Source of the DNA: Calditrichota bacterium
Lineage (GTDB): Bacteria; Calditrichota; Calditrichia; RBG-13-44-9; J042
Direction: 5' to 3'
Length of the DNA: 64,000 bases
Assembly: GCA_013150955.1 (NCBI GenBank)
Contig: JAADJD010000055.1
Span: forward strand, 116,343-180,342
Positions 16,175 to 25,308 of this stretch are shown here, piece after piece (within the stretch, counting starts at the first letter, position 1; each line of letters starts with the position of its first letter). The position numbers were made by a program, and so were the translations under genes. The notes beneath the pieces are model-generated. The model made no database searches. It was not told the origin of the DNA and saw only the letters and a program-made list of their open reading frames with translations.

Positions 16175-19087
16175 TCAATTGGTTTTGCTGACCTGATCCA
16201 GGGTTCGGGCTTCTTTTACAATTTCGTAAGCTTCAATAATATCGCCAACTTTGATGTCGTTGAAATTCTCCAGCATCATCCCGCATTCGTATCCGGCCTG
16301 AACTTCGCGGACGTCCTCTTTAAACCGCTTCAGGGAAGCCAGCTTCCCGTCGTAAATTTCTACATCGTTTCGAATCAACCGGACATTGCTGTTCCGGGTA
16401 ATCTTGCCATTCAATACGTAACACCCGGCCACCGTTCCCAGTCGGGAGATCTTGAAGGTCTCGCGAACCTCGGCGGTACCCAGCAGAATTTCTCGCTCTT
16501 CGGGTTCCAGCATTCCTTCCAGCGCCTTCTTGACATCCTCGATGGCATCGTAGATCACCTTGTAGAGGCGGATGTCCACATGCTCCTGTTCGGCAAGTTC
16601 TTTGGCCTTTGGGGTGGGACGCACGTGGAAACCGATGATGATGGCATTCGACGCTGCAGCCAGCAGGACGTCCGATTCGGAAATGGGGCCAACCGCCCGA
16701 CGAATCACTTCCACAGCCACTTCGTCCTGGGACAGTTGCAACAGGGCATCGGCCAGTGCCTGTGCAGATCCATCCACATCGGCCTTCACCATGATGTTCA
16801 ACTTCTTCACAGCTCCTTCGCGAATTTGCCGCGAGAATTCGTCCAGCGTCATGGTGCGGGTCTTGCGGAAGTCCTGCTCGCGCTTTAACTGCTGCCGCCG
16901 TTGGGCAATTTCCTTCACCTTCTTCTCGTCCTCCATGACCACAAACCGGTCACCCGCTTCGGGCACGCCATCGATACCCAGCACCTGTACCGGCGTGGAC
17001 GGCCCGGCCGACTCCACCCGTTGCCCGCGTTCATTCAACAGGCTGCGCACACGTCCCCAGTGCTGGCCCACCACAAAATAATCGCCGACCCGCAGCGTAC
17101 CTTCCTGAATCAACACCGTGGCCACCGGGCCTTTGCCCTTGTCCAGTTTGGCCTCCAGCACCACACCGCGGGCTTTTTTGTTGGGATTGGCCTTCAGCTC
17201 CAGCAACTCGGCTTCCAGCAGAATCTTTTCCAGCAATTCATCGACCCCCTGCCCGGTTTTGGCAGAAACTTCCACCACCTGGTACGTTCCACCCCAATCT
17301 TCGACCAGAATATTCCGTTCTGCCAGTTGTTTGCGAATGGCCTGGGGATCGGCGTTGGGCTTGTCGATTTTATTAATGGCAATCACGATGGGCACACCGG
17401 CTGCGCGGGCATGGTCGATGGCCTCTTCCGTTTGCGGCATGACCCGATCGTCTGCGGCAATCACCAGCACCACAATGTCCGTAACCTGCGCTCCCCGCGC
17501 CCGCATGGCGGTAAACGCTTCGTGACCCGGCGTGTCCAGAAAGGTAATCTTTCGGCCATCTTCCAGTTCCACTTCATAAGCCCCAATGTGCTGGGTAATG
17601 CCCCCCGCTTCTCCCGCTACCACGTTGGTGTTCCGGATATAATCCAGCAAGGAGGTTTTCCCATGATCCACGTGTCCCATGATGGTGACCACCGGTGGAC
17701 GCGGCTGGAGATCTTCCGGACGATCTTCTTCGGATTCTTCTTCCAGAATCTCCGCCGCAAACTCCTCTTCCTCTTCCACCTTGTAACCAAACTCTTCGGC
17801 CAGCAGCTTGATGGTATCCATATCCAGCCGCTGGTTGATGGTCACGATAAGTCCCAGTTCCAGACATTTGCGGATAATTTCCGAGGCCGGAACGTCCATC
17901 AGGTTGGCCAGATCCTGCGTGGTGATGAATTCGGTAACTTTAATAACGTTTTCTTCAATTTCCTCTTCGTCACGATCTTTGACTTTTTTCCGCTTTTTAC
18001 GCCCGGTACCCGCATCGCGCATCTCTGCCAGGGTTTTCCGCAGGGTTTCTTCCACCTCTTTCTGATCCACTTCCTTTTTCTTCTTCCCGCGTTTCTTGCG
18101 CCCTTCTTTGGCGGGTTTCACCACCTCTTCGCCTTCTTCCTCTTCCTCAATGGCGCGCAGATCGCGTTTAAACTTTTTGCCTTCTTTGCGGATCATTTCA
18201 AACGCCTTGCGGCGGCGGGCTTCCCGTTCGTCTTCCAGTTCCTTCTTGGTCTTCTTCTTCCCTTTTTTCCGCTCTTTCTTGCGTTCTTCTTCCAGCGTTT
18301 TTTCTTCCAGTTGCTCGGGGGTCAATTTCGGTTCCGCCCGTTCTTCCGCGGCGGCCTTTTCAATCAGGTCAGCGGGACGGGCTTTTTTACCCTCCTCGCG
18401 AATGCGCTTCAGAATACGTCGCTGGCGCTCCCGCTTTTCACGCTCCTCTTCTTCCAGACGCTTCAGGTACTCCCTGGCCATGGGGTGATCCACAATATCG
18501 CCCACCTTGGGCTTGGGTTCTTCTCTGGCTTCTGCAGGTGTTTCCTCAGCCTTTTCTTCCGTTTCCGGTGTTTCCACAGCGGCTTCGGCTTCAGCGGCAG
18601 GTTCCTCCCCTTCCTCTGCCGTTTCTGCCGGGGGTGCTTCCGGGGTAACCTCTTCGGGCTGGGGTACGGCTTCAACCGTGGTTTCTACCGGTTCTTCCAC
18701 AGGGGCTTCAGGGGATTCTGCCGGGGCAGTTTCCTCGGGTTTAATCTCTTCCACCGGTTCCGGCGATGCTTCCGTCGGTGCCGTGGGCGTCTCGGCCGTC
18801 TCCCTGGGGGTTACCTCCGCAGCGGCCTCAGCCGCCCGCTCCACACTGGCCGCCTTCTGTTCCTCTAACTTCTTCTCCATGCGGCGCTTCTGCAACTTCT
18901 CGGCCGCCTTCTTTTCGTGGGCAAACCGCTGCAAAATCTCATCATAAACCTCATCGGTGATGATCATGTTCAGGCCTTTAACGGTATAGCCCTTCTTCTC
19001 CAGAAATTCCTTAATCGTTCCCGAGGAAAGATTCAACTCCTTGGCGACCTGAAATAATTTTCGCTTTTTCTTTGTGGTCACTGCCAT
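16175..19087 (-). CDS. infB: Translation initiation factor IF-2
   Basis: IF-2 is the GTPase that brings initiator fMet-tRNA to the 30S subunit. The 970-residue protein has an N-terminal IF2N domain ([24 protein letters not shown]), a long acidic Ala/Glu/Pro linker (about residues 65-210), then highly charged Lys/Glu/Arg helices to about 390. The GTPase domain follows ([37 protein letters not shown]), with the C-terminal domains after it. The repetitive linker makes long mirror-image open frames on the other strand. Order nusA, ylxQ, infB is classical. Confidence 0.97.
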   Translation of the reverse strand: MAVTTKKKRKLFQVAKELNLSSGTIKEFLEKKGYTVKGLNMIITDEVYDEILQRFAHEKKAAEKLQKRRMEKKLEEQKAASVERAAEAAAEVTPRETAETPTAPTEASPEPVEEIKPEETAPAESPEAPVEEPVETTVEAVPQPEEVTPEAPPAETAEEGEEPAAEAEAAVETPETEEKAEETPAEAREEPKPKVGDIVDHPMAREYLKRLEEEEREKRERQRRILKRIREEGKKARPADLIEKAAAEERAEPKLTPEQLEEKTLEEERKKERKKGKKKTKKELEDEREARRRKAFEMIRKEGKKFKRDLRAIEEEEEGEEVVKPAKEGRKKRGKKKKEVDQKEVEETLRKTLAEMRDAGTGRKKRKKVKDRDEEEIEENVIKVTEFITTQDLANLMDVPASEIIRKCLELGLIVTINQRLDMDTIKLLAEEFGYKVEEEEEFAAEILEEESEEDRPEDLQPRPPVVTIMGHVDHGKTSLLDYIRNTNVVAGEAGGITQHIGAYEVELEDGRKITFLDTPGHEAFTAMRARGAQVTDIVVLVIAADDRVMPQTEEAIDHARAAGVPIVIAINKIDKPNADPQAIRKQLAERNILVEDWGGTYQVVEVSAKTGQGVDELLEKILLEAELLELKANPNKKARGVVLEAKLDKGKGPVATVLIQEGTLRVGDYFVVGQHWGRVRSLLNERGQRVESAGPSTPVQVLGIDGVPEAGDRFVVMEDEKKVKEIAQRRQQLKREQDFRKTRTMTLDEFSRQIREGAVKKLNIMVKADVDGSAQALADALLQLSQDEVAVEVIRRAVGPISESDVLLAAASNAIIIGFHVRPTPKAKELAEQEHVDIRLYKVIYDAIEDVKKALEGMLEPEEREILLGTAEVRETFKISRLGTVAGCYVLNGKITRNSNVRLIRNDVEIYDGKLASLKRFKEDVREVQAGYECGMMLENFNDIKVGDIIEAYEIVKEARTLDQVSKTN

Positions 19088-19095
19088 TGAAACCC

Positions 19096-19425
19096 CTAAT
19101 TTAGATGTTTTAAAAACCCTCTTGCCATTTCCCCACGACGCATTCCGATGATCTTGAACCGATCGATTCCCAACCAGGTGCGCCAGGGAAGATCATCTTG
19201 CATGGCGAACACCGGCACCCGATGCCGCTCGGCAATCCATCGGATGCGTTTCGCCGAATCCGCCGAAATTTCTTCGCTAAGCAACACAAATGCAATCTTA
19301 TTTTTTTCAATATTGCGTTTCACCGCTTCAAATCCCAGTTCCACCAATCTGGCGCGAAGCGCCAATCCCATTAATCCCACCAATTTCTCGTTCAATCGAA
19401 TCTTCCGTTCTGTTTCACCGGTCAT
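19096..19425 (-). CDS. ylxQ: L7Ae-family RNA-binding protein (YlxQ-like)
   Basis: A 109-residue protein of the L7Ae/L30e/Gadd45 fold. Diagnostic segments are [53 protein letters not shown] and the C-terminal basic helix. Such YlxQ proteins lie between nusA and infB in many bacteria and are thought to bind K-turn RNA. The arrangement here is the same, with eight bases to infB. Confidence 0.9.
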   Translation of the reverse strand: MTGETERKIRLNEKLVGLMGLALRARLVELGFEAVKRNIEKNKIAFVLLSEEISADSAKRIRWIAERHRVPVFAMQDDLPWRTWLGIDRFKIIGMRRGEMARGFLKHLN

Positions 19426-19498
19426 TTCATCTCAAACGGCTCATTTTTCTGGGAAGAAACCGTTGTTGCCAACGATTGCCCCGGAGCCGCATACACCG

Positions 19499-20791
19499 TT
19501 AAATGTTCAGCTGCTGCAGAATCTTCTGCGCTGTTTTCTGGCCGATTCCCGGAATTTCCAGCAGTCCCTGCAGGCCCAGTCCTTTTACCTCTTCTGCGGT
19601 CTTGATACCGGCTTCCTTCAGTTTTTCCACAATTTTGGGACTCAGACCAGGTATTTCTTCAACCGCCATATCGGTATCGGCTTCGGCGGTCTTTTCGTAG
19701 TACTCGGATTCTTTAATCAACTCGATCTGGTAACCGGTCAGCTCTTCCGCCAGCTCCAGATTGACCTCCCCGCGTCCCATGGCAATGCCCATGTCCTTGT
19801 CTGGAATGATGGCCACTGCCATTTTCTGATCTTTTTCGACCAGCACCCGCAGGGGTTTGGCCGGGGTAAGAGCCCGCGCAATGTAGACTTCCGGTTCCGA
19901 GGAATAGGCAATTACATCGATCTTTTCGCCATTCAGTTCGCGCACCACGGACTGAATGCGCACGCCACGCATGCCCACACAGGCTCCCACGGGATCGATG
20001 CGCTTGTCCATGGATTCCACCGCAATTTTGGTGCGTTCACCCGGACGCCGTGCCACGGCCTTGATTTCCACGATGCCATCAAAAATTTCCGGCACTTCGA
20101 TTTCAAACAGACGAATCAGGAACCGCTTATCGGCACGGGAGACGATGATCTCCGGTCGACTCCCCTGCCGGCGGCGCCGGGGACGATCGAAATCTTCTTC
20201 CTCTTCCAGTAACACTTCCGGCTTAACCACTTCCTTAATCAAAGCTCGCACACTCTCGCCGCGACGCAACTTCTCGCCCGGTATGCACTCCTTTCGGGGC
20301 ATAAACATCTCGGTTCGGTCTACATTAATAAAATAGCCCGCCCGCGTTTCCTGATGCACATCGCCAATGATGATTTCACCCACGCGGGAGCTGTACTCGT
20401 CATAAATTTTTCGTTTTTCGTATTCCCGAATGCGCTGCAACAGGGTTTGCTTGGCAATGTTGATCAGACGACGGCCAAAATCCTCCGGGTTGACCACTTC
20501 GGCCAGAATTTCCCCTTCTTCCACATCGGGATCAATCTTTTTCGCTTCTTCCAGGGAAATTTCCCGTCGGGGATCGGTCACTTCTTTTACCACTTCCTTT
20601 TCCACATACAGCTCCACGTCCCCCCGATCGATATTCACAATCACATCGAATTCGGCCTCTTCCCCGTATTTACGCTTCATCAGGGTGACAAATATATCTT
20701 CCAGAATGTCCCGCAAATCCTCTTTGCTGATGCGTTTTTCTTTGGCGATTTCGCTTGCGGCAATAATAATTTGACTCTTCATAAATCCCAT
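19499..20791 (-). CDS. nusA: Transcription termination/antitermination factor NusA
   Basis: NusA binds RNA polymerase and nascent RNA and modulates pausing, termination and antitermination. The 430-residue protein has the N-terminal polymerase-binding domain (about 1-125), an S1 domain (about 130-200), two KH domains (about 225-345, including GACVGMRGVRIQSVVRELNGEKIDVI) and a C-terminal helix-hairpin-helix tail (LSPKIVEKLKEAGIKTAEEVKGLG, LLEIPGIGQKTAQKIL). ATG at 20791 has GGAGG three bases away and ATG at 20782 has it at twelve; either could be used. It follows rimP. Confidence 0.96.
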   Translation of the reverse strand: MGFMKSQIIIAASEIAKEKRISKEDLRDILEDIFVTLMKRKYGEEAEFDVIVNIDRGDVELYVEKEVVKEVTDPRREISLEEAKKIDPDVEEGEILAEVVNPEDFGRRLINIAKQTLLQRIREYEKRKIYDEYSSRVGEIIIGDVHQETRAGYFINVDRTEMFMPRKECIPGEKLRRGESVRALIKEVVKPEVLLEEEEDFDRPRRRRQGSRPEIIVSRADKRFLIRLFEIEVPEIFDGIVEIKAVARRPGERTKIAVESMDKRIDPVGACVGMRGVRIQSVVRELNGEKIDVIAYSSEPEVYIARALTPAKPLRVLVEKDQKMAVAIIPDKDMGIAMGRGEVNLELAEELTGYQIELIKESEYYEKTAEADTDMAVEEIPGLSPKIVEKLKEAGIKTAEEVKGLGLQGLLEIPGIGQKTAQKILQQLNI

Positions 20792-20809
20792 TCACCTCCA
20801 ATAAACGGT

Positions 20810-21280
20810 TTACCATTTGATCTTTACCTTTGCCAGCTCGATGGCGGACAAAGGGATGGTAACATCTTGTTTTTTCACCCGGAGCACGATGGCGCCTTCC
20901 TGCACTTCCAATAGCTCTCCGGTCACTTCCCGACGGACATCCTGATCCTGATACTGTACCTTCAGCATCCGCCCGATGTTTTTCCGAAACTGCCAGGGCT
21001 GCGTCAGAGGACGATGCACGCCCGGCGAAGAAACCTCCAGCCGATAGGAACCCGGAATGACATCGTGCATATCCAGAATATCGCTGATCTCCTGCGTCAA
21101 ACGGGTGATTTCGGCCAGGGTAATGCCCCTTTCCGTATCGGCATAAATACTCAGCACTTGATTGTTCCCCGAACCGCGCATTTCCAGATCCACCAGATGA
21201 TAGAATTGCTCGTCAAACAATGGGCGGATGAGTTCCCGAACTTTTTTCAGAATTTCTTCTTTGTCTTCCATCGTGCTCAC
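20810..21280 (-). CDS. rimP: Ribosome maturation factor RimP
   Basis: RimP assists 30S subunit maturation. The 156-residue product shows the family pattern: VRELIRPLFDEQFYHLVDLEMR, EITRLTQEISDILDMHDVIPGSYRLEVSSPGVHRPL and a C-terminal SH3-like domain (TGELLEVQEGAIVLRV). The start could be GTG at 21280 (CAGG four bases upstream) or ATG at 21271. It is the first gene of the translation operon, preceded by a promoter and a terminator-like hairpin. Confidence 0.94.
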   Translation of the reverse strand: MSTMEDKEEILKKVRELIRPLFDEQFYHLVDLEMRGSGNNQVLSIYADTERGITLAEITRLTQEISDILDMHDVIPGSYRLEVSSPGVHRPLTQPWQFRKNIGRMLKVQYQDQDVRREVTGELLEVQEGAIVLRVKKQDVTIPLSAIELAKVKIKW

Positions 21281-21296
21281 TTAACCTGCTGATAAC

Positions 21297-21322
21297 AAAA
21301 AAGTGGGTTTAAAACCCACTTT
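21297..21322 (-). terminator. Terminator-like hairpin in front of rimP (possible attenuator)
   Basis: AAAGTGGG (21300-21307) and CCCACTTT (21315-21322) form a perfect stem and the minus strand continues with TTTTTT (21297-21302). It lies only about 17 bases before the rimP start, downstream of a promoter at 21331-21361. It could end the upstream transcript, attenuate the rimP-nusA operon, or both. Confidence 0.8.
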
Positions 21323-21330
21323 CCAGTCCG

Positions 21331-21361
21331 CAAATTTAACGGTATGCACTCGTAAATGCAA
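21331..21361 (-). promoter_or_regulatory. FCB-type promoter for the rimP-nusA-infB operon
   Basis: On the minus strand TTG (21361-21359) is followed after exactly 20 bases by TAAATTTG (21338-21331), which fits the Bacteroidota-type -7 consensus TAnnTTTG. The predicted start of transcription is a few bases before the hairpin at 21297-21322, so that hairpin would be at the extreme 5' end of the message. Confidence 0.6.
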
Positions 21362-21417
21362 GTGTTTTACTATAAATAAGCGGGGCAAGTTCCTTTTTAG
21401 CCGGGAATGGCTGCCGA

Positions 21418-22356
21418 TCAGTCCAGCAACAATCCAGCCAGCAGGGGAATCATGATCTCATGGTGTCCCACAAAATAGTATCCCTTGCCACCACCCAGCG
21501 TGGGACGCTCTTTCACGTTCACGGTGGGACGATAGTGACGAATCATGTCGAACACGGCGGTGAAAAAATCGTAAGCGGGATATTTTAAATTGCGCACGAC
21601 GGTCAGAGCCTTCAGGAAAACTTCCGGCAGAATCACCGCCGATCCCACATTCAGAACGATGCTCCCTTTCCGCAATCGGGTAAGTGAGTGGGAAAACACC
21701 TGAAAATCCAGCAACGATTTTTCCCCGAATGCCGCCCCATCCAGGTTGGGGTGCTGGTGAATGATCTCGGTGCCCAGGGCTGGATGGATGGATACCGGTA
21801 CCTCGTGCTGCACACAGGCCGCCAGCAAACTCAAATGAAGATTGGGCGCCTTCTCCTGAATCAGGCGCTCCCCGATGACCTCGCCGTATCCTTTATCGTT
21901 TCCCCTGTTCCGGGAGAGGGCTTCGTTAATAAAAGCGGCAGTTTCTCTGGCCATCCCAAAACTGCCATCCTGTAAAGCAGTGGCCACATCCTCGCTGGTA
22001 ATGCCCCACATGGCAATTTCCACGTCGTGGATCACCCCGGCGCCATTCATGGCCAGATGCCGAATGTATCGGCGCCGGATGAGCTCGACGATCACCGGAT
22101 TCAATCCCACCTTGATCACGTGAGCCCCCATCATCCAGAGAATCATCTGATCATCGGCAATGGCCTGTCGGTAATGTTGCACAAATTCCTTGAAATCCTT
22201 TGCAACCAGAATATCGGGAAGCATGGAGAGGAAGGCCTCCAGGGAGGTACTGCGATTGGGCACCCGGCTAAAATCGGAGATGGCCACCTTGCTAAAACGT
22301 TCCCGTATGCTGTAGGTCTTAATCCCTTCAAACGTGAGTTTGGGATACCGACTCAT
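21418..22356 (-). CDS. Deoxyhypusine-synthase-like protein
   Basis: The 312-residue product resembles the deoxyhypusine synthase fold family: MMGAHVIKVGLNPVIVELI, LAMNGAGVIHDVEIAMWG, TSEDVATALQDGSFGMA, VPVSIHPALGTEIIH and a C-terminal HHEIMIPLLAGLL that parallels the DASLVFPLL end of eukaryotic enzymes. True deoxyhypusine synthases modify eIF5A through an active-site lysine in a GGGxxKHH motif; here that region reads LNVGSAVILPEV with no lysine. eIF5A is absent from bacteria, so the substrate must differ; polyamine chemistry is only a guess. It starts 12 bases after the DUF3108 gene. Confidence 0.55.
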   Translation of the reverse strand: MSRYPKLTFEGIKTYSIRERFSKVAISDFSRVPNRSTSLEAFLSMLPDILVAKDFKEFVQHYRQAIADDQMILWMMGAHVIKVGLNPVIVELIRRRYIRHLAMNGAGVIHDVEIAMWGITSEDVATALQDGSFGMARETAAFINEALSRNRGNDKGYGEVIGERLIQEKAPNLHLSLLAACVQHEVPVSIHPALGTEIIHQHPNLDGAAFGEKSLLDFQVFSHSLTRLRKGSIVLNVGSAVILPEVFLKALTVVRNLKYPAYDFFTAVFDMIRHYRPTVNVKERPTLGGGKGYYFVGHHEIMIPLLAGLLLD

Positions 22357-22368
22357 GACGATCCCTTT

Positions 22369-23295
22369 TTATTTAATCTGGGCTTCTAACGGAAGGGGAA
22401 CCCCTTCAATCTTAATCAATTCTGTGGTGATGGAACCAATCAACACCTTGGATTTCATCAACACCGGTAATTTGCGCTCATCATCGGTTAACCACACCCA
22501 CAACTTTCCTTTTTGTTTAAAAATGGCTTCGCCCTTCAGCCGGGGTTGTACTTTAATGCAATCGAAGGTTCCGGCTTTGACTTTGATCCGCTCCTTTTTT
22601 TGGATGATCACCTGCAAATCGTATACCTTGCGATTGTCGTGATTGCTCATGACTACCGGTACCCCCACTTCCAGATCCTGGGTGCGGACGTAATAAAATG
22701 CGGCCAGCACATCCAGCACATATTTGGGGATGGGCACCACAAATTCTTCCTGCTTTTTTATTCGTAACGGCTCATCGCTGTGGTAACGAATCATCCGCAC
22801 ATATGCCTTGCCAAACAGTTGATCGTAATTCACGAACAGATCGAACTTATAGCCGCCCTCGCGCAACTTTTTGGTAAACCGCCAGGAAAAAATCCCCCGT
22901 GCATCCACAATGCTCTCCACCTCATCGCGCACCTTAAAAATCAGATCAAACGTTTTCGTCGACCGTGCCGTGGAGACGATCCGATACGACGGGAAACTGT
23001 CGTTTACCACAATCTTTTCCCGAACCTCCATCGTGGCGTACCCGGCTTTGATGAATCCGTAGCGCACCACAAAGGTCAACTTCTCCCCCACATCAAAGGC
23101 ACGATTGGGCACCACGCGATCCAGCCTCCGCGGGAGCGGTTCCGCATCCACCAGCGAGTCCGGCACCTGCTGCAGGGTATCCACTGCAACCTGCGGTTCA
23201 GCGGGCGTTTCTGACCTCACCCATTTCTGACCCAGCAAAAACGTGGCCACCCAGAGCAGCCCCAGCCCCAAAACAGTTCTACCGGTCTTCCGCAT
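22369..23295 (-). CDS. DUF3108 domain envelope protein
   Basis: The product (308 residues from the preferred start) has a hydrophobic N-terminal signal sequence (TVLGLGLLWVATFLLG) and then a DUF3108-type beta-rich domain, beginning FDVGEKLTFVVRYGFIKAGYATM. It contains the typical middle part YRIVSTARSTKTFDLIFKVRDEVESIVD and VLDVLAAFYYVRTQDLEVG. Such proteins are predicted periplasmic or outer-membrane-associated; no function is established. ATG at 23295 has AGGA six bases upstream. It is followed by the deoxyhypusine-synthase-like gene. The 220-bp gap upstream (23326-23547) shows nothing clear. Confidence 0.82.
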   Translation of the reverse strand: MRKTGRTVLGLGLLWVATFLLGQKWVRSETPAEPQVAVDTLQQVPDSLVDAEPLPRRLDRVVPNRAFDVGEKLTFVVRYGFIKAGYATMEVREKIVVNDSFPSYRIVSTARSTKTFDLIFKVRDEVESIVDARGIFSWRFTKKLREGGYKFDLFVNYDQLFGKAYVRMIRYHSDEPLRIKKQEEFVVPIPKYVLDVLAAFYYVRTQDLEVGVPVVMSNHDNRKVYDLQVIIQKKERIKVKAGTFDCIKVQPRLKGEAIFKQKGKLWVWLTDDERKLPVLMKSKVLIGSITTELIKIEGVPLPLEAQIK

Positions 23296-23547
23296 CAGGA
23301 TTCCTGCCTTTTCCATTCTCCTCAAACGTCACCATAGGATGATCGATTGGTGCCGTCATCCACTTGAACGTATAAAATAAGTCCCCGCTGCGGTAAACAC
23401 ACCCGTTTTTTTTATTTCCGGGAAGACCCACTCCGGGGAATCGGAGAAACCGGGGCCACGGATAAGAACGTGAAATGGAGGAAAGGAGGTACCCTGTTGC
23501 CAGTGCCTGACAGGTTTTCATCCAGCAATGGTGTCGAATGATGGTTC

Positions 23548-24981
23548 TCAGGTGTCCAGAATCTGGCTCTTCAGCTGCAGCACCGTGCTTTTCAGGATGG
23601 GATTGCGACCAATCTCTTTCTGGATTTTCTTGTGACTATGGAGAATGGTGGTGTGGTTACGGTTCCCAAACTGATAACCAATGCGAATGAGGGATTCGCC
23701 GGTGACTTCCCGCGAAAGGTAAATGGCAATCTGTCGGGCCAGCTGAATTTCCCGCTTGCGGGAGGTGCCGATGAGCACGTCCACCGGAAGGTTGAAATAA
23801 TCGGCCACCACCTGCTGAATGTGTTCGATGTCGATGCGCTTCTTTCGCATCCCCAGTCCATTGAGTCCCTGCCACTGAGGATAAATCTGGGCCACAATAA
23901 ATTTGGCCTGATCCAGATCCAGCGGCTTGCCGATGAGAGAAATTTGCGCAATAATGCGAATCATGGCGGCGTTAAGGAGATGCATGTCCGTGGTTAGATT
24001 TTCCACCAGGAAATCGATGATTTCAGGATCCAGCTCCAGGCCATTTTGTTCCAGATGAAAGTGGATCAGTTTCCGGCGGGATTCCACCGACGGGTAGATC
24101 AGATCCACGATTAATCCTTTCTGAAAAAAGGAGATCAGGCGCGGATTGAAATGCACCAGGTTGGCCGGCGGCACGTTGACGGTCAGCACGATCTGACGGC
24201 GCTTCTTTTCCAGCTCCATCAGGATGTACAAAAGCCCCTCCTGCGATTTGGGCTTGTTGGATAAAAACTGAATATCATCCATTAAAAATACATCTGCAGA
24301 GGTGAGCTTTTTCTTAAAATTATTGATATCAGCATGTTGGAGAGCGTATACATATTCATTCAAGAATTTTTCGGAATTGATGTACAGGATGCGTGAACGC
24401 GGCCGTCGCTCCTGCACATGATTGCCAATGGCATGCAGCAGGTGGCTTTTTCCCGTACCGACCTCGCCATAAATTACCAGGGGATTGAATTTGACTTTGG
24501 TGGTGTGGTTGGCAACGTATTCAGCGGATTTTAAGGCCAGCTCGTTATCGTTACTGACAAAAAAATTGCTTAAACGACAATTGGCATCCAGTTCACAATC
24601 TTCGCTGGAATACCCTTCTGCCGGTGCCAGCAGGCGTTCCTCCGGTTCTTCTTCCACTTCCTCCAGCGGCTCCTTATCCTGGCGGGACGGGGCAATCAGG
24701 AACTCGATGCGCGCACGCAATCCAAACACCTGCCGGACTTTGGACTCCAGCAACTGGCCGTAATGGGTGTCGATCCATTCAAAGAAAAACCGCGAGGGAA
24801 CCCGCAGGATGAGCGTTTCGTCCACGTAGGATACGGGGATGATCGGCAGAAACCAGGTTTGCAGCGTTTGCAGGGAGACTTCGTTTTTGATGGCTTCCAG
24901 GCATTGTTTCCATCGGCTTTGAACAGAGGCATCAGAAGGCTTAAACGAGTCAGAGATCGCATTAGCATTGTGTATACTCAT
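23548..24981 (-). CDS. dnaA: Divergent chromosomal replication initiator DnaA
   Basis: The 477-residue protein has all DnaA domains. They are domain I (WKQCLEAIKNEVSLQTLQTWF), a short acidic linker, an AAA+ domain with Walker A GEVGTGKS (172-179) and Walker B VFLMDDIQFL, and domain IV with the helix-turn-helix IQLARQIAIYLSREVTGESL. It departs at key sites. The box VII segment reads RLISFFQKGL, so Phe285 replaces the arginine finger. Sensor II reads DMHLLNAAM, with His in place of Arg. Sensor I reads LTVNVPP, and the DNA-binding signature reads NRNHTTI, not GRDHTTV. It could be the only DnaA with an altered cycle, or a paralogue. ATG at 24981 is chosen by homology; an in-frame upstream start would add six residues. 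Confidence 0.88.
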   Translation of the reverse strand: MSIHNANAISDSFKPSDASVQSRWKQCLEAIKNEVSLQTLQTWFLPIIPVSYVDETLILRVPSRFFFEWIDTHYGQLLESKVRQVFGLRARIEFLIAPSRQDKEPLEEVEEEPEERLLAPAEGYSSEDCELDANCRLSNFFVSNDNELALKSAEYVANHTTKVKFNPLVIYGEVGTGKSHLLHAIGNHVQERRPRSRILYINSEKFLNEYVYALQHADINNFKKKLTSADVFLMDDIQFLSNKPKSQEGLLYILMELEKKRRQIVLTVNVPPANLVHFNPRLISFFQKGLIVDLIYPSVESRRKLIHFHLEQNGLELDPEIIDFLVENLTTDMHLLNAAMIRIIAQISLIGKPLDLDQAKFIVAQIYPQWQGLNGLGMRKKRIDIEHIQQVVADYFNLPVDVLIGTSRKREIQLARQIAIYLSREVTGESLIRIGYQFGNRNHTTILHSHKKIQKEIGRNPILKSTVLQLKSQILDT

Positions 24982-25085
24982 AATACGTACGCCACCCAAT
25001 AATTTTCTATACCATCGTCCTGTGTTATTTTCCTGGGTTAAATAAAATATTCAGTAAACAATCAGAGTCATCGCCTCGAGCTGAC

Positions 25086-25118
25086 CAATTATATAAAAGT
25101 CCCCCCAAAAAAATCAAA
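25086..25118 (-). promoter_or_regulatory. Probable dnaA promoter
   Basis: On the minus strand TTTG (25118-25115) lies 21 bases before TATAATTG (25093-25086), one mismatch from TAnnTTTG. Transcription would start about 100 bases before the dnaA ATG. The -33 element lies inside the 13-base dyad shared with the rpmB promoter. Confidence 0.5.
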
Positions 25119-25243
25119 CGAGTTGAGAAAAAATTTTTAAAAAAATTAGTTTCACGTTAAACAAATTTTCCAGACCAATATTTTACTGAGACTTAAGCGG
25201 GATGAAAAAATTTTTCCCACATTTTTTTCAATTCGTTTGATTT
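25111..25243. repeat. Inverted repeat spanning the dnaA-rpmB divergent promoter region
   Basis: Arms at 25111-25134 and 25223-25243 are imperfect inverted copies. The core of each is the dyad TCAAYTCGTTTGA (25114-25126 on the minus strand, 25228-25240 on the plus strand; one difference). Each core contains the -33 TTTG of the promoter pointing away from it. The 90 bases between are AT-rich with A and T runs and a GGGA...TCCC dyad near 25199-25218. Confidence 0.7.
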
Positions 25244-25267
25244 TAAGAGATGATTTTTTTAAACTTG
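25236..25267 (+). promoter_or_regulatory. Probable rpmB promoter
   Basis: TTTG (25236-25239) is followed after 20 bases by TAAACTTG (25260-25267), one mismatch from TAnnTTTG. The L28 start codon is about 40 bases further on. The -33 element lies within the shared 13-base dyad. Confidence 0.55.
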
Positions 25268-25308
25268 TTAGCTTTAATGCATGGAATGAATCAGAAAAGG
25301 AGTGGGCT

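Noticed and set aside
16901..18868. A 655-codon open frame on the plus strand opposite infB
   Set aside because: It is the mirror of the Lys/Glu/Ala-rich IF-2 linker, has low-complexity Phe/Leu/Gly sequence, no ribosome-binding site and no recognisable domain.
25111..25243. A confirmed oriC with DnaA boxes
   Set aside because: No cluster of TTATCCACA-type boxes is present; only one loose match, so it is kept as a hypothesis.
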